From: Phytoseiulus persimilis
Taxonomy: Eukaryota > Arthropoda > Arachnida > Mesostigmata > Phytoseiidae
Direction of reading: 5' to 3'
DNA: 64,000 nucleotides
Assembly: GCA_037576195.1 (NCBI GenBank)
Contig: CM075103.1
Coordinates: forward strand, 28,852,723-28,916,722
Shown here: positions 22,994 through 34,134 of the stretch, in pieces
How positions within the stretch are numbered: position 1 is the first letter of the stretch
Layout of the letters: each line of letters begins with the position of its first letter
The notes under the pieces: model-generated
The model's input: only the letters and a program-made list of their open reading frames with translations
Told to the model about the DNA's origin: nothing
The model's database searches: none
Program-made: the position numbers and the translations under genes

Positions 22994-23380
22994 TCGACAA
23001 AATCATTGGAATCCTCGGGCGGTACATTTCCGAATACAGGGAATGGGATGTCTACTGCACTCTCATACTCGTTCGAGTCCAGTGTTACGAAGCCCGTTCT
23101 GCTTTTCTGGACTCATGATCTGCTTTGGCGCTCTGAAAGACCTCTCACAGCTGGCAATTGTAACGGGCATTGTGAAAATAATTTGCGTGGCAAGTCGCAG
23201 GTCCGGGATCACGCTTTGATCACCGTATAGGAGTACGGAGCTGAGGAGTCCCACCAGACTCACCTCTCGCACATGCTCCTTAGCGCTGATTCCGCCCATC
23301 CTCATGCTCCCCGGGGCCCGATTTTGTCCTCGATCCAGATCGAATTCCGGCTGCGGTTGAGGACATGGAGAGAACCTCAA
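22994..23380 (-). pseudogene. hAT transposase C-terminal relic 2, interrupted by Tigger
   Basis: The minus frame at 23063-23380 contains IPDLRLATQIIFTMPVTIAS followed by CERSF, the classic hAT C-terminal dimerisation motif (L.T.PVT.AS.ERSFS). After KQNG the reading shifts by one base and continues (VTLDSNEYESAVDIPF) to 22994, where the Tigger element begins. The bases on the far side of Tigger (20,702 downward) would end the frame at TAA within four codons. So the relic holds the last part of a hAT protein with a one-base frameshift, a small internal deletion after ERSF, and a transposon in its final codons. Catalytic residues are not in this piece. Confidence 0.72.
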
Positions 23381-24027
23381 ATCCGCCTGTCCTCAGCTTT
23401 GCGCCTCCAAGAGTGAACTAGATGCTAGTTCAAAGTCGCGCCCCAGCCCTATGAGGCACGTTGCTGTGATTCAGAAGAGATTCACGGAGCTTCATCTCTT
23501 TCTCGCCGCCCAGCTGTGCACTTCTCTGGGGCGAGTTTCCGTTGCAGAGACGGGTCGAATGGCCAATGCAGTTATGGATAAGGACAAAACATAAACTTCG
23601 ATTTTGCGCCCCTCTCAATACTGGGCCGCTCATGAGTTCGGGAGAGGAGTTTAGTTCGTTTCGTGGTAACGGATGCGGAAAAAGAATCAATTACGGCCCC
23701 TCGACCCCCAGCTCTGCGTCCTTGACTGCGCGCCGTATTAGCTTTGCGCCCGGGGCACCCGAACAAGAAAACGTCTCCTCCAAACGGGTCTCTCTCACAG
23801 GCGGCTGTCTATAAAGCTGGGTTTTCATTATTGGATCCCATGGGAATGAAATCGGGAACTTAGAATGTGTGTCCCATAGGCAGGTTTCTCTCATTCGTGT
23901 GTCGCTTATAAGTGGGCTCGACTGTGGAAAGATACGATGGAGTCTGAGCCAGATGGAAAACTGTCCGCAAAGGTTCGGCTAGAAACAAGCGCTGTTTATT
24001 CCGATGAATAAATGGCAATGAGAACTT
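23381..24027. other. Degenerate Tigger-like end; no gene
   Basis: At 23,900-23,924 the sequence CGCTTATAAGTGGGCTCGAC resembles the right inverted repeat of the Tigger at 20.7 kb with a few changes. Just upstream (23,795-23,890) lie diverged versions of its subterminal motifs. I read this as the right end of an older, related element; its left end was not found. No gene was recognised in the rest. Confidence 0.45.
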
Positions 24028-26318
24028 CTATTGGCGCCAGAGATCGTCTAAATCGACTCTGCGGAGCGCTCTCTGCAGAGCAGGTCCCAATTCCTGTTTT
24101 ACGTAGCTGCGGATGTACTTTTCGAAAATTGGATTCAACTTGACCTCGTCTTCATACGAGTGGCCTGTGCAAGAGATGGTGTCAGATAAACTTTTGACCT
24201 GAAACATGAGTCGATTGAGCTTTTTCCTCCTTTTGCCTACATGCTCATCGTCTGCTGGTGAATTGGGCTGTCCTCTGCATCGAAGCGAGGAGGGCAACCA
24301 GACCGGGAAGCTTCGTGAAGCTCTTTGCAGCTTCTATCCGTCGAAAACACTTACTGTCATGCTCCGTTGCTGAATCCTGGCCTCGTCCCACAGAGAGATC
24401 CTCGACGTTGTGGTGAGCACCACGTCCGGTTTCGTGCATCGGAATTTCTTCAAGGAACCTCGAACATTCATACGGCCAGTCAACATCATTGTCAATTGTA
24501 TCACGTTCTCGATGTTATATTTGTATTCTGTAAGCGAATGGCGGCGCACCGTGAATGTTTACCCCGTCGACTAGTCTTTCCAGCAGCCCCACCGAGTGAA
24601 AGAATGGAGGCGACCCTGGCTCAGTGCGATTTTACCAAATAGATTTTCTGCATGAAGAATGGCGCTCGGGAGAATGTTCGTCAACTTGACGGGCTAATTC
24701 ACCGCTGCAACTGGAGCACTAGAAGCAAGCTCGTTGAGTGACTGTTAGAGGGATGATCTGCACGAAGAGTTTCAGGTGTTACACCATGGTCCCTGCGTGG
24801 ACACTCGAAGTCACGCAAAAACGTGCCAACGTTCGGCCGGGCTCTGGGTGCGATGCTGTCATGATTCACGCGCAAATGCCGGCTCCAAACTTTTTGATGA
24901 ACTCTGGCGACTTTGTATATCAACGAAACCGGGAAACCAGGTTAACTAAACTGTAAGTTCGGGGAGAGCTTGTCGACTGACACATTTCGCACATTACCCG
25001 AGACCAGGGCTAAGGTCACTCCCTCTCCGGGACAACCCCTCTGATAAAACAGTGATTGTCGAAATAGGTTGTCGCACTTGCCTGGTAAGGATTGCAAAAC
25101 TGGGTCTATCGGCTGTTGGAGTTCCAACGGCATCAATAACATATCGTATCTTCGAAGTTCTTCTCCAGAGTTGTGGAGTTCCTTATCGTAATATTCCTTC
25201 TGTGTGTATATTTCCGCCACGTTTTCCAGAGCGATCTCAAAAACTCTCTTCACTTTTAACGCCGTGAGCTCACCTGAAGATGAATTCTGCGCTGACCTCC
25301 AGAATACACGTTACTTCCACATTCCGAACGATTCTCTCGCTGGACGGTTGCCGCTGCCGTTAACACGAGAGTGAACTTTCAGTTTTTATTGAGATGGTCG
25401 TGACGGCCTCGATGCTCTCCCTCGGTCTTTCGCGCCATTTCGCGGCGAGCCTTACGCGAGAAACTATGCAGCCCACGGAATGCCGCGAGAAGCCCACTCT
25501 CCAACGACTATATAAATGTATTGAATAAGCCTACCGGAAGAGTGTGTGTATAAGGCTCTCAAATTGGGTTCCAGATACAGGTACACTTTTCGTCACGTTA
25601 CCTGGTATCGTCTTCCTCGTCCTATTCGTGGTTCCTAGAGCGTTTGGCAAGAGACATTACGGTGTCCTCAGCAGATTCTTCCATTGAATTTAAGTGCTGA
25701 GATTTGTTTCTGGCATACCGTCCCCAGAAGGATCAGTCACGTAAACTGTGACGATAACCGCGAGAGCTATCACAGCGAAGATGTTCCCGTTCCCGAGTTG
25801 CCTTAGTGACCAATGACGACATCCAGTTTCCGGTACTGCGGATACAAATTAGAGTTCCATTCTTGCTCCGATGGAACGAAATGTCGAGGAAGCCCGAAGA
25901 ACGATTACTGAATCACGGTTCCGAGGGAATCTGGTTGCTGCGGTTCGTTTCGCGTCAAACGCGAAAGTCAGCACTCTGACGGAAACCTGCGTTTCAATAC
26001 GTTCGATGCTCACCGGGGCTTTCCGCATTCTCGATGGGGCTCAAGAATTCAGGGAGAAGCTCATCTGGAGGAATCTGCAGTTGTCCATTGAGGGCATCTC
26101 CCACGCTCTGCATGTCAGGGGGAATCGCCGATGGCGCGATGCTCAGCGAGTTCGATCCCGGTGTTCGAGTGGGAGACGGCTCCGGTTGTAGGGAAACATC
26201 GGGGAGAGAATCGCGCACATCCTCAAGAAGAGAGCCTGGCTCTGTCGATGCCATACCTTCGTTGTTCAATCCATGGAGCTCTAGCTTCCGAAAATTTGCA
26301 CACCATTCGCTTCCTCTC
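24028..26318 (-). CDS. Gene A: small multi-exon protein, paralogue of gene B
   Basis: Four exons join in frame: 26318-26014, 25273-25082, 24527-24355 and 24198-24028 (stop TAG). Acceptors are ATTAG|G, TCTTCAG|G, GCTTACAG|A and TGTTTCAG|G. Donors are CCCCG|GTGAGC, CCAG|GCAAGT (a GC donor) and GACA|GTAAGT. Exons 2-4 have the same phases as gene B and lengths 192, 173 and 171 nt against 192, 173 and 174. Shared motifs include LHGLNNEGM (exon 1), a YYD-containing helix (exon 2), YNIEN...KPD.VLTT..ISLWDEA (exon 3) and F.KYIRSYV (exon 4). No initiating ATG lies in frame in the first exon given here, so an upstream exon with the start and probably a signal peptide is missing. Function unknown; beta-strand-rich exon 3 plus a final amphipathic helix loosely recalls secreted lipid-binding (TULIP/group-7-allergen-like) proteins, a weak inference. 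Confidence 0.7.
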
Positions 26319-26434
26319 CTAATAGGGCATTGGGAAGAACAGATATAATCCACTCCATTGACTTTATGAGCAAAAGATCAACGCTGTCTGTTGATTTTGT
26401 ACACGCTGTTCAGGCTGAGGTCGACTTGAGGAGA

Positions 26435-26622
26435 TCAGAGGAGCCTGGATCCTCCTGAAATTGTTTCCAGGGTAACCATCTGAGACCCATTGGAGATTAT
26501 CCGATCCTTGCTGACGTTTAATCGATGGTACTTTTTGATTGTGTGGTGATAACAGTTATAGCTCAGTGGATGATTCAATTTGAGCTTAATCGTTATTTCG
26601 AGCGGATGCACACCGGATAGTT
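26435..26622 (-). pseudogene. Exon-3 relic of a gene A/B paralogue
   Basis: An acceptor, TGCTCGCAG|A, at 26623 starts a frame in the same phase as exon 3 of genes A and B. The translation (GVHPLEITIKLKLNHP, later KDRIISNGSQMVTLETI) lines up with their PLEIDVELRGNYF...LTTSTISMWDEA segment. At the place where A and B have a donor, about 173 nt from the acceptor, there is no GT or GC donor, and the frame runs to a stop. It lies immediately upstream of gene A and is best read as the remains of a further tandem copy. Confidence 0.42.
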
Positions 26623-26642
26623 CTGCGAGCAACTCCTATTCA

Positions 26643-28590
26643 CCGGTACTCGAATGCGCCATCCCGTGACGACCTTCGTTCATCAAATGAATCGTGACAA
26701 TGACATATTTTCACTGAGGCTTCCCCTCCTTGAAGTAACGGCTGGGTCATTGCACCCTAGAAACTCGATGATTCTCGATGAAATTATTATTGCCAGCCCC
26801 CACATTCTCCAAAAAGTTTCCCGATGTACCACCGATGAGTTTGTATTCCAATCGAATCCTTTTCGGAAGGCCGCTGACTGTAACACGCCCGTTTTCACGG
26901 GCTTAAACGAGAGAGTCAGAACCTTTCGAGAACATTCACTCATTGGCCGCGTTGGCTTCTCGGGTTTGTCGACGGTGGCGGAGGATCTGCGTGAATAGAG
27001 GAAGACCTGGGAGAGGGCAGTCGCTGTCTGCGAGGAATCTAACCGAGTCAGCCAGAAGGAAATCCAACGGCATCCGATGGAGATTCTCTGCGGCTAACAA
27101 TCAACTACACACCCTCGATGAAATTTTGGAAGCGGTTGAAATGTTCCCCCACGGAGAACGTCATCTCGATGTGATTCAATGGACCCAAACCACAACCCAG
27201 ACCTACTGCTCAGAACCATTTGAGACATTTCCGTCCCGACGCATACTGGTCAAAATTAAGGTTGTGAGTGGCCAAAAATATTCGAGACCCATACTCGATT
27301 ATTCCGAACTCCCGGACTCGTTTCTGACCGCCGAAAATTGAGTTTGAGAGGCCCGTTCGCGCTCGCGGAAAATTCCCTACCTTCCGTCGAAATCAGCAAT
27401 CTTAACCAGTGTCAGCATACATAGACGTGGCCTCCAACTTTGAGGGGAGAAATCCCAATGTCCTGATGCACCTGATAGGCCAGGCCCCTCTAGCGGGTAC
27501 GAGGGAGATGTCTGACAATGGGACTGAGTCGAGAGATCCTGGTCCCGATAGCTAAGTCATCGAATATGAATGCAACCATCTTGATCCGTTTGGAGAAGCG
27601 TTTCCTTTTCCGTATGTTGAATATGTTTTCTCCGTGATCCCATTCGGAACATTACAGTGCACTACCAAGCTGTCTCATCGGTGGTTACCGAGCGTTATTT
27701 TAGGCCGAACCGGTCGAGGTGATCTCGGGGACATGCACCGCCGTATCCGACCGCTGACACGAGAAGTTGCCCACCACAAGAGCTCCTCGGTGTTGTCGAT
27801 GGGCGCTGTAGCCCAAGTTGTTCACGATTTCGACAAAGCTCTTAGTGAGGCCAGAATCCGCTAGACCCTTCGACGTTTCCGCGATCAATCTTGGGAGGGC
27901 TTTGACTGAAACATGGGCCAACTTCGCGACACACTTCTCAAGGCAAATCTCGTCAAATCCACCCGAACAAAAATCGGAAATAGCCATCTCGGAATCACCG
28001 ATCGATCGCTCCGTCCTAGAATTCTGATCTTGATGCGGCCCTCTTCGATTTCTGATATCAATTAACCCACCTTGTATACTTCTCGACTTCGGTCGAACCT
28101 TCGATGGACGAGTCGGGAACAAAAACGCTGAGCCGCTGTTATTTCGAGGGTAGGTGTGCGAGTCGCGATGTTCTTAACTGTTCCTCTGAATATCTGGAAG
28201 GCGAGGTAGAGCCCATCAGCTGGAGCTCTAACTGCTTCGCCTGATTTGTGCAGGGATCGATTTTCCATCTTCCGTTCTCTCGGTTGTCCACCGTTGCATC
28301 GACAGTTCAAGAAGATCTCATATTGTAAGACTGTGAATGATCCTGCTTGTGGAAGTTCTAGCTCTGGGTATCATTCATCGATCCGGCTACCGCCAGGACG
28401 CGCCTCGACCATCGCGAAGGAAATGGTGCGAATACAGTCCGAGAGAAGTCGAAAGTTCCACGTAGAGAGGAAGACGAGATTCTGAGTTGAGACGACCGCC
28501 TGACCGGACGATAGGAACGTTGCCCGGTAGTCGATGTGGGGACTCGAATAAACGAGGGCGAGAGTCCAGGCCGTGTGTGAGATCTCAATA
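26643..28590. other. No gene assigned; possible further family exons
   Basis: Two minus-strand frames may belong to more distant copies of the A/B family. At 28062-28310, AFQIFRGTVKNIATRTP resembles VFEIALENVAEIYTQ of exon 2 and follows an acceptor-like TTCCAG. At 27700-28122 the translation contains FDEICLEKCVAKLAHV. Neither has matching exon boundaries. A plus frame at 26943-27341 is open for 132 codons without a family match. Confidence 0.3.
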
Positions 28591-29862
28591 TAGAGGGTGT
28601 GTCCTGTAAGCTGCAACATTTTCGTGGCCTTCTTGTTTCGAGCTGTATTTCGGATTCTATCCGATCTGGGAGTTTCTTTTTTTGATCCGAAGCTCTTGAA
28701 GAGACGCATCTTTTCGCATTTTTATTTTTGAACCCCAGATAAGTGTCACGTTTTCCAGAGCTTGTCGAAGTTTTCCTCAATTCAATCCATGGCCCCTACA
28801 AGAACCTACCAAGCAATCGCCGATTCTCAACCAATTTCAGAAAATAAAAAACGGAGAGATGCCTCTTGATCCCAGCTACAAAACGCTCGCGAGACTGCGC
28901 AGATGGGTGGCGAACCGGAGAAACGGTATTCAATACGAGATATTCCTAAATTGAGCCCTCCAGACCCCCTGCCGACCTCTCCCGTGAAGAACCGCCCGTA
29001 ACTTCTCAGGGAAGCCGATTTCGGAAATTTCACCGATGGCAAAAGTTTCCTATTTCGAGCCAAACTACCCGAAAACGAGTTGACCGGGTCGATCCGATAA
29101 CTTTTTTTTCACCTCAATAGTCACTGGGCGCTCATCTCATGTCCCTGACTGAAAACGCGCCGACAACGCGCCCCCCGCAGCAGGTTGGAGAATGTAATCG
29201 CGGCAAACGGCTCCTGGTTCGAATAAGAAAAATTTGATTCCATGTGCCTCTTCCGAGCTGTTACTCGTCAAAGCCGTCGTGACCCCTGCCGAGTTGTCGG
29301 CGCGTTTTCAGTGAGGGGCATGAGATGAGCGCCCGGTGACTTGAGAGGTGAAAAAAAAAGTTTATCGGATCGACCCGGTCAACTCGTTTTCGGGTAGTTT
29401 GGCTCGAAATCAGTGAAATTTTCGAAATCGGCTTCCCTGAGAAGTTACGGGCGGTTCTTCACGGGAGAGGTCGGCAGGGGGTCTGGGGGGCTCAATTTAG
29501 GGGTATCTCGTATTGAATACCGTTTCTCCGGTTCGCCACCCATCTGCGCGGTCTCGCGCGCGTTTTGTAGCTGGGATCAAGAGGCATCTCTCCGTTTTTT
29601 ATTTTCCGAAATTGGTTGAGAATCGGCGATTGCCTGGTAGGTTCTTGTAGGGGCCATGGATTGAATTGAGGAAAACTTCGACAAGCTCTGGAAAACGTGA
29701 CACTTATCTAGGGTTCAAAAATAAAAATGCGAAAAGATGCGTCTCTTCAAGAGCTTCCGATCGAAGAAAGAAATTCCCAGATCGGATAAAATTTGGCCGA
29801 AATACAGCTCGAAACAAGAAGGCCACGAAAATGTTGCAGCTTAGAGGACACACCCTGTATAT
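28591..29862. mobile_element. Palindromic (foldback-type) element
   Basis: Two inverted arms of about 0.57 kb, 28,591-29,172 and 29,296-29,862, flank a loop of about 120 bp. The arms differ by scattered substitutions and small indels. Outer ends read TA-GAGGGTGTGTCC on the left and GGACACACCCTG-TA on the right, which fits short inverted ends with a TA duplication. The inner arm ends carry GAAAACGCGCCGACAAC and its complement. Open frames in the two arms (minus 28827-29063, plus 29413-29619) are the same sequence mirrored and have no recognised product. It lies between genes A and B. The structure is seen directly; that it moved as a non-autonomous transposon is inferred. Confidence 0.82.
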
Positions 29863-30379
29863 AGGGCTCAAGTCAAAAGGTAGTCCATTTATGCGATTCA
29901 CTCGGAATCCTCGCTCGGATCGAGCGATATTTCGTCTTCTGGAAAGCTCCTCGGACACGCCGCTTCTCAGAACAAAGAAACGTCTGACGAACAAAGTCGG
30001 GATCGCAGAGTTGATGTTTCTCCCCAATCAGCCGAAGTGTCGGAGATTGCAATCTTCGTCATGCATGCCGTCAAGTCTGTTTTGTTCTCGATCAGCTCGG
30101 TTCGTGAATTATCCATGATTCCTTGCTCGTTTGATGCTTTCGAGAGCGGATACACAATCATCCTCGTGTGGCGTCAAATAATTTCCAGACCGCTCCAACC
30201 GCTCCTCACCACGCAGAAGAATGAAAAACTCGGATGGATTTGGTAATGGGTAAGAAGTTATTTTCGAGTCTTAGTCCCAAGTGGAGATGTTCGCTTGCTC
30301 TAGCTTAAAACTGAGCACCGTCATGACTCTAATGTACACAAATCACTCTTCAACGACCGCTGTTCGATCCACATCGATC
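29863..30379. other. No gene assigned
   Basis: Intergenic sequence between the palindromic element and the last exon of gene B; nothing recognised. Confidence 0.5.
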
Positions 30380-33300
30380 TCATTGTTCTTGCGCCGTGGT
30401 GTTCACATAGATTTCGGCGAGTTCTCTCCTCAAATCAGATTCAAAGTCCTTATTTACGTAGCTTACGATATAATCCGAGAATGCTTGCGACAGCTCGAGT
30501 CCCTCGACAAACGGGAACGCTTCGCAACGTATTTCTCCGGAGATATATGCAGCCTGAAACAAGAATCAATCAAGTTATTCTCCCGCAGATAGATCTACCA
30601 GCTGCTAGCACTGAACGTCCGTCGAACATGAAATAACCAGGCCTGCTTTTCCGTTCAACGGGATTCGGACATCCATAATCTCGGGAGCGCTCAAGATATA
30701 CGACGGAGTCCCAGAGGGAATCGCTTCGTTGACTCCACTTTTATTTCGTTGTCCACGATGGTGGATAGGAGGAAATGACGAAAACTTTTGTTCAGCTCAC
30801 TGTGTTCCTCGATTTCAGTCAACACGCTTTTCCGTCCAGGTCCCTCCGTTCGTCCCAGACTTGGAAAACTTCTGGCAACGTACGAGTCCGGTCTCCGCAC
30901 TCGGAATTTTCAGCTCAAATCTGTACTTGGATTTTTTTGAGACGCAACGAGTTTCCCGAACAACGGGTGGAGATAGAGTCAAGGGTGTCATGACCGAATT
31001 CGCTCACCACGGTAAGCTGGGCAAAAGTGATCTCCATTGTTTCCTCCGATCTAGCACCATGACGAAGGAAACAATGACCGAGGGAAGAGTAAAAAACAAT
31101 GAGGCAATATTTCAGAGCTCATTGCAGTGGACATCTCCCCTCATGGGTCACAGATGTCTAACCTCAATCGTTTTAGGACTTTTGCTTAGAGCGGGGATGT
31201 AGGTCTAAAAAGGGCCCGATTTTGTTCCACGCAGCGGAACACAGAAGCCAACCGAACGACTCGTTCCTCATGGGCTTCTTCTCCTTTTGATTTGGAGGAA
31301 CATTCAAAGAAACTCCTCACCTCGGCCCTCTTGAGCAAAATCGTGGCCTCATCCCACATGGAGATGGTTGACGTTGTCAAGACCAAAGCGTCTGGTTTTT
31401 GACAGATGAAGGGCGTTATGTTTTTGCCAATGAAATAATTGCCTCTCAATTCCACATCGATCTCAAGTGGGTTCTCGATGTTATACACGTGCCCTGCAAG
31501 AAGATTCGGCGCACGGTTGGTTTTGATCTCGCAGGCTTATCCGGAGGAATCGCGGGTTCGATCCCCGGCCGACAACAAAAATTTATTATGCGGTAAAAAG
31601 AGGATTTAATTTGTATCAGAATTGAATCTGGACCATCTCAAGACCCAAGCCCACCGCCCGCAATGGGATTTGCGAGGCGATAGGGAGTGTTACTGAAGCA
31701 ATACCGAAAGGTGATCCCGGGACACTTCTGAGGGCTGGCTGAGAGGTTCAGCCGGAAAACAAAGGCTTACCCGGAGGTCTCAATAGCTCAGTATTCAAGA
31801 GTCTCTGTATTTGAAACTGATTCCGTGTCGCACGCTCGCATTGATTGCCGTACTGTCGAAGCCCTAAATTGGGTGTGTCGGGATTCGTGTCCAACCGGCA
31901 TGAGAAGGATGGTTGATCGCGGAGCAACTCTGGGTGAATCACCGAAACGATGGAGAGAGAGCCGACCAGAGTTTCCTGTCTAGGTCGCCGGTCCTTCCGA
32001 TGTATAACGCACACGAGGTGAGAAATTTCCGCGTCTCGCGCTGACAAGTGGAGTTTTCATGTGGAAGGCTCGAACGATCAGATTTCTCATGGAGTGCAGT
32101 GCTGGCAGAACTGTCTGGATGGATGCACCGTCCATTAAAGGAAAAACAAAAGATTCCGCCAGAAACCCGACCCGATCATTGCGTGAGAAGAGACTTGGCC
32201 ATTCGTTACCATCGGAGTTGAGGGAAGGCGAAAGAACTTCTCATGGGGTGCACGGGATGAAGCCTAGGTCTAGTTGACGCAGCGGCGTAACCGAGAGTCG
32301 CCGACGGCTGCAGGTATTTTTTTTTGAACTGAAGTGGGCGAATCAGAGTTTTCAGCTCTGGAGACGGTTCCTTCACATGGCATGGGAGGTGCGGAATCAA
32401 TTGAGATCCTTCGCCTCCGAACCCTCTCATGTCTCCTCCTTTCCTTCCTCCCCTCATGAGTGCGTCAGTGGACGTTGGAGCGCAGTCGGAGTGCAAATCT
32501 TCACAGTATACACCCCACGATGTTGGAAGAGTTATGGTCAAAGTGATGCACTGGCCTGGGAGGGCTTCGAGAACAAGATCGCCTTGTTGTCTGTGTCCCA
32601 TCGGCGCGACGTGGAGGTCAAATTTCCCGGACCTCTTCGCGACTCCAACGATTTTGTGGTCGTAATAGTCTTTACCTATATGTGCCGCCGACACTCTGCG
32701 CAGAGCTGTCTCGAAATACTCGCTCATTAGTTCCTCTGTGAGCTCAGCTGCAATCGAGGCCAGTGGTTAACTCCCAGAGAAACGTTGCCAACTGAATCTG
32801 GTAAAATCGCTCTCAGTAGGGACGGTGCTACAGTGGTCACGGGTCCAAACTCCGAGCTATTTCGAAGACATGATGATCAGGGCGTCGCTGTTCAGAACGA
32901 GTGTATCCTGCGCACAAATGGGGAGGAATAACAGATGAAGTTCCCGTGAGTTTACCTGGTCTCGGCCTCTTCACCATTGTTCCTGGAGTGGAGGGCAAGA
33001 TACATTACGACGACTTCGGCAGTTTCTCTCATAAAGTCGGATTGCTGTTTTTTCGCTTGCATACCTTCGGTTGCGGGTCTCAATAACAGCGGTGCGCTTA
33101 GGGCGACGGTGATCAGGAAAGCTACCCATGCGCAACCAGCGAGGAATCTGAAGATCCCAAATCGCTTGAGTGTTCTCGAAACATGTTTAGCTCTCCATAC
33201 TGCGGAGGGAAATCAGGGATCTAGTCTGACTCCGTTCGAACGTCCAAACCAGAGAAGGCAGAGTGACGCTCCTCGGACAGCAATCCAAGGGAAATCCGAT

Positions 33301-33778
33301 TATTTTCTCGCGTCTTGTACGTACCGGTATCATATATCAGCGTTCGGCATCGCTGCTCGATCCCCCGGCAAGTTCCGTTGCAACATCGTTCATTCTCACT
33401 GGAGCTCAACGCTTCGCTGATTCGGCTCGAGGGTTCCGAGTCATCTACGTCCGAATATTCGAAGGCGGAAGGTAGGATGCTCGGAAATCTTGAGTCCCAA
33501 TCCAGGACCTCTGAAGACCCCCTTAGGGAAGCGTCAGTTGATGTTGGACTCAGCACATTTTCGAAATGACGATTCTCCGGCATAGCTTCGTTGTTCAAAT
33601 CGTGGAGCTCGAGCCCGTCTACCTCGCAGCGGTGAGGGATCGACGCCGTATCGAGGGTAGTCGGAGGACCGGAATTCTCCAAGGATGGATTGAACGGAAG
33701 CGGTGCCCAGCTCTCTCCGTGGAAAAGGGGTGTGATCATGATGACCATGCGTATGACTTTGTGTGCTTCCTTGTGCAT
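30380..33778 (-). CDS. Gene B: putative secreted 330-aa protein, four exons
   Basis: Exons 33778-33325, 32747-32556, 31493-31321 and 30553-30380 join to 993 nt, ending in TGA. Start: ATG 33778, with an in-frame TAG four codons upstream. The first 25 residues (basic MHKEAHKVIR, hydrophobic MVIMITPLF, then ESWA) look like a weak signal peptide. Exon 1 also holds an acidic Ser-rich region and a Cys cluster with a glycosylation sequon (CCNGTC). Donors: ACCG|GTACGT, CCAG|GCCAGT (a GC donor), CGAG|GTGAGG. Acceptors: GATTGCAG|C, CTTGCAG|G, TTGTTTCAG|G. Intron phases are 1, 1, 0, identical to gene A. Exon 3 carries PLEIDVELRGNYF and KPDALVLTTSTISMWDEA; exon 4 ends with a helix F.DYIVSYVNKDF. Introns are 577, 1,062 and 767 bp; the second contains a SINE. 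Family unknown to me; a secreted TULIP-like fold is a guess. Confidence 0.72.
31533..31777 (+). mobile_element. SINE copy 3, in an intron of gene B
   Basis: Body 31548-31762, antisense to gene B, lying in intron 2. It is flanked by a 15-bp direct repeat, AGGCTTATCCGGAGG (31533-31547) and the same with one change (31763-31777). It begins within the tRNA-like head and keeps the B box GGTTCGATCCC but not the A box. Confidence 0.85.
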
Positions 33779-33927
33779 ATGTGCTATCTACTACGTTCAT
33801 GGCACACTAAACAATCGGAGCAAGAGAGGAAGAGGCAAGGATGCCATTCCACGATATCTTTTGATGATTGAGAAGGCACTGTCCAATTTATTCTCACTTA
33901 CATGACGCGCATGAAAAAATCCACAGC

Positions 33928-34134
33928 TCATAGGATTGGAGCGAGTTTCCGTAAGCTGGCAGCGAGGCTTTCAACGACCTCCTCAACGACGATGGGAATT
34001 TCCCGGTGGATCTTCATTGCTGTGGAGTCGAGTCTCTCTTGTTTCATGGTGGTTCGCAGGTGTGTTCTCAGCAGCTTCAGCGCCCTGAAATCACGCTCGG
34101 GGGTCGTAGTTGTTGCCGGCGAAGTTGCGAAAAT
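33928..34134 (-). pseudogene. hAT transposase C-terminal relic 3
   Basis: A 68-codon frame, preceded by an in-frame TGA, reads ATSPATTTTPERDF, then RALKLLRTHLRTTMKQERLD, then IHREIPIVVEEVV. This matches the hAT C-terminal dimerisation region, in which A.ERSFS..K.LK.YLR..M...RL is followed by an IH.....D.DEV segment. Only this end is present. It lies just upstream of gene B on the same strand, but there is no sign that it is spliced to it. Confidence 0.72.

Noticed and set aside
22994-24027. A second full Tigger element
   Set aside because: Only a diverged right end is visible; no left repeat and no transposase remains.
28358-30118. Pair of similar proteins starting MRKTSTSSGK on opposite strands
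   Set aside because: They are the two arms of the palindromic element read outward, not two genes.
32050-32200. Minus frame in intron 2 of gene B resembling an M1 aminopeptidase helical segment (NDRVGFLAESF)
   Set aside because: Only a short loose pattern, with no zinc-site motif anywhere near and no exon boundaries in phase.
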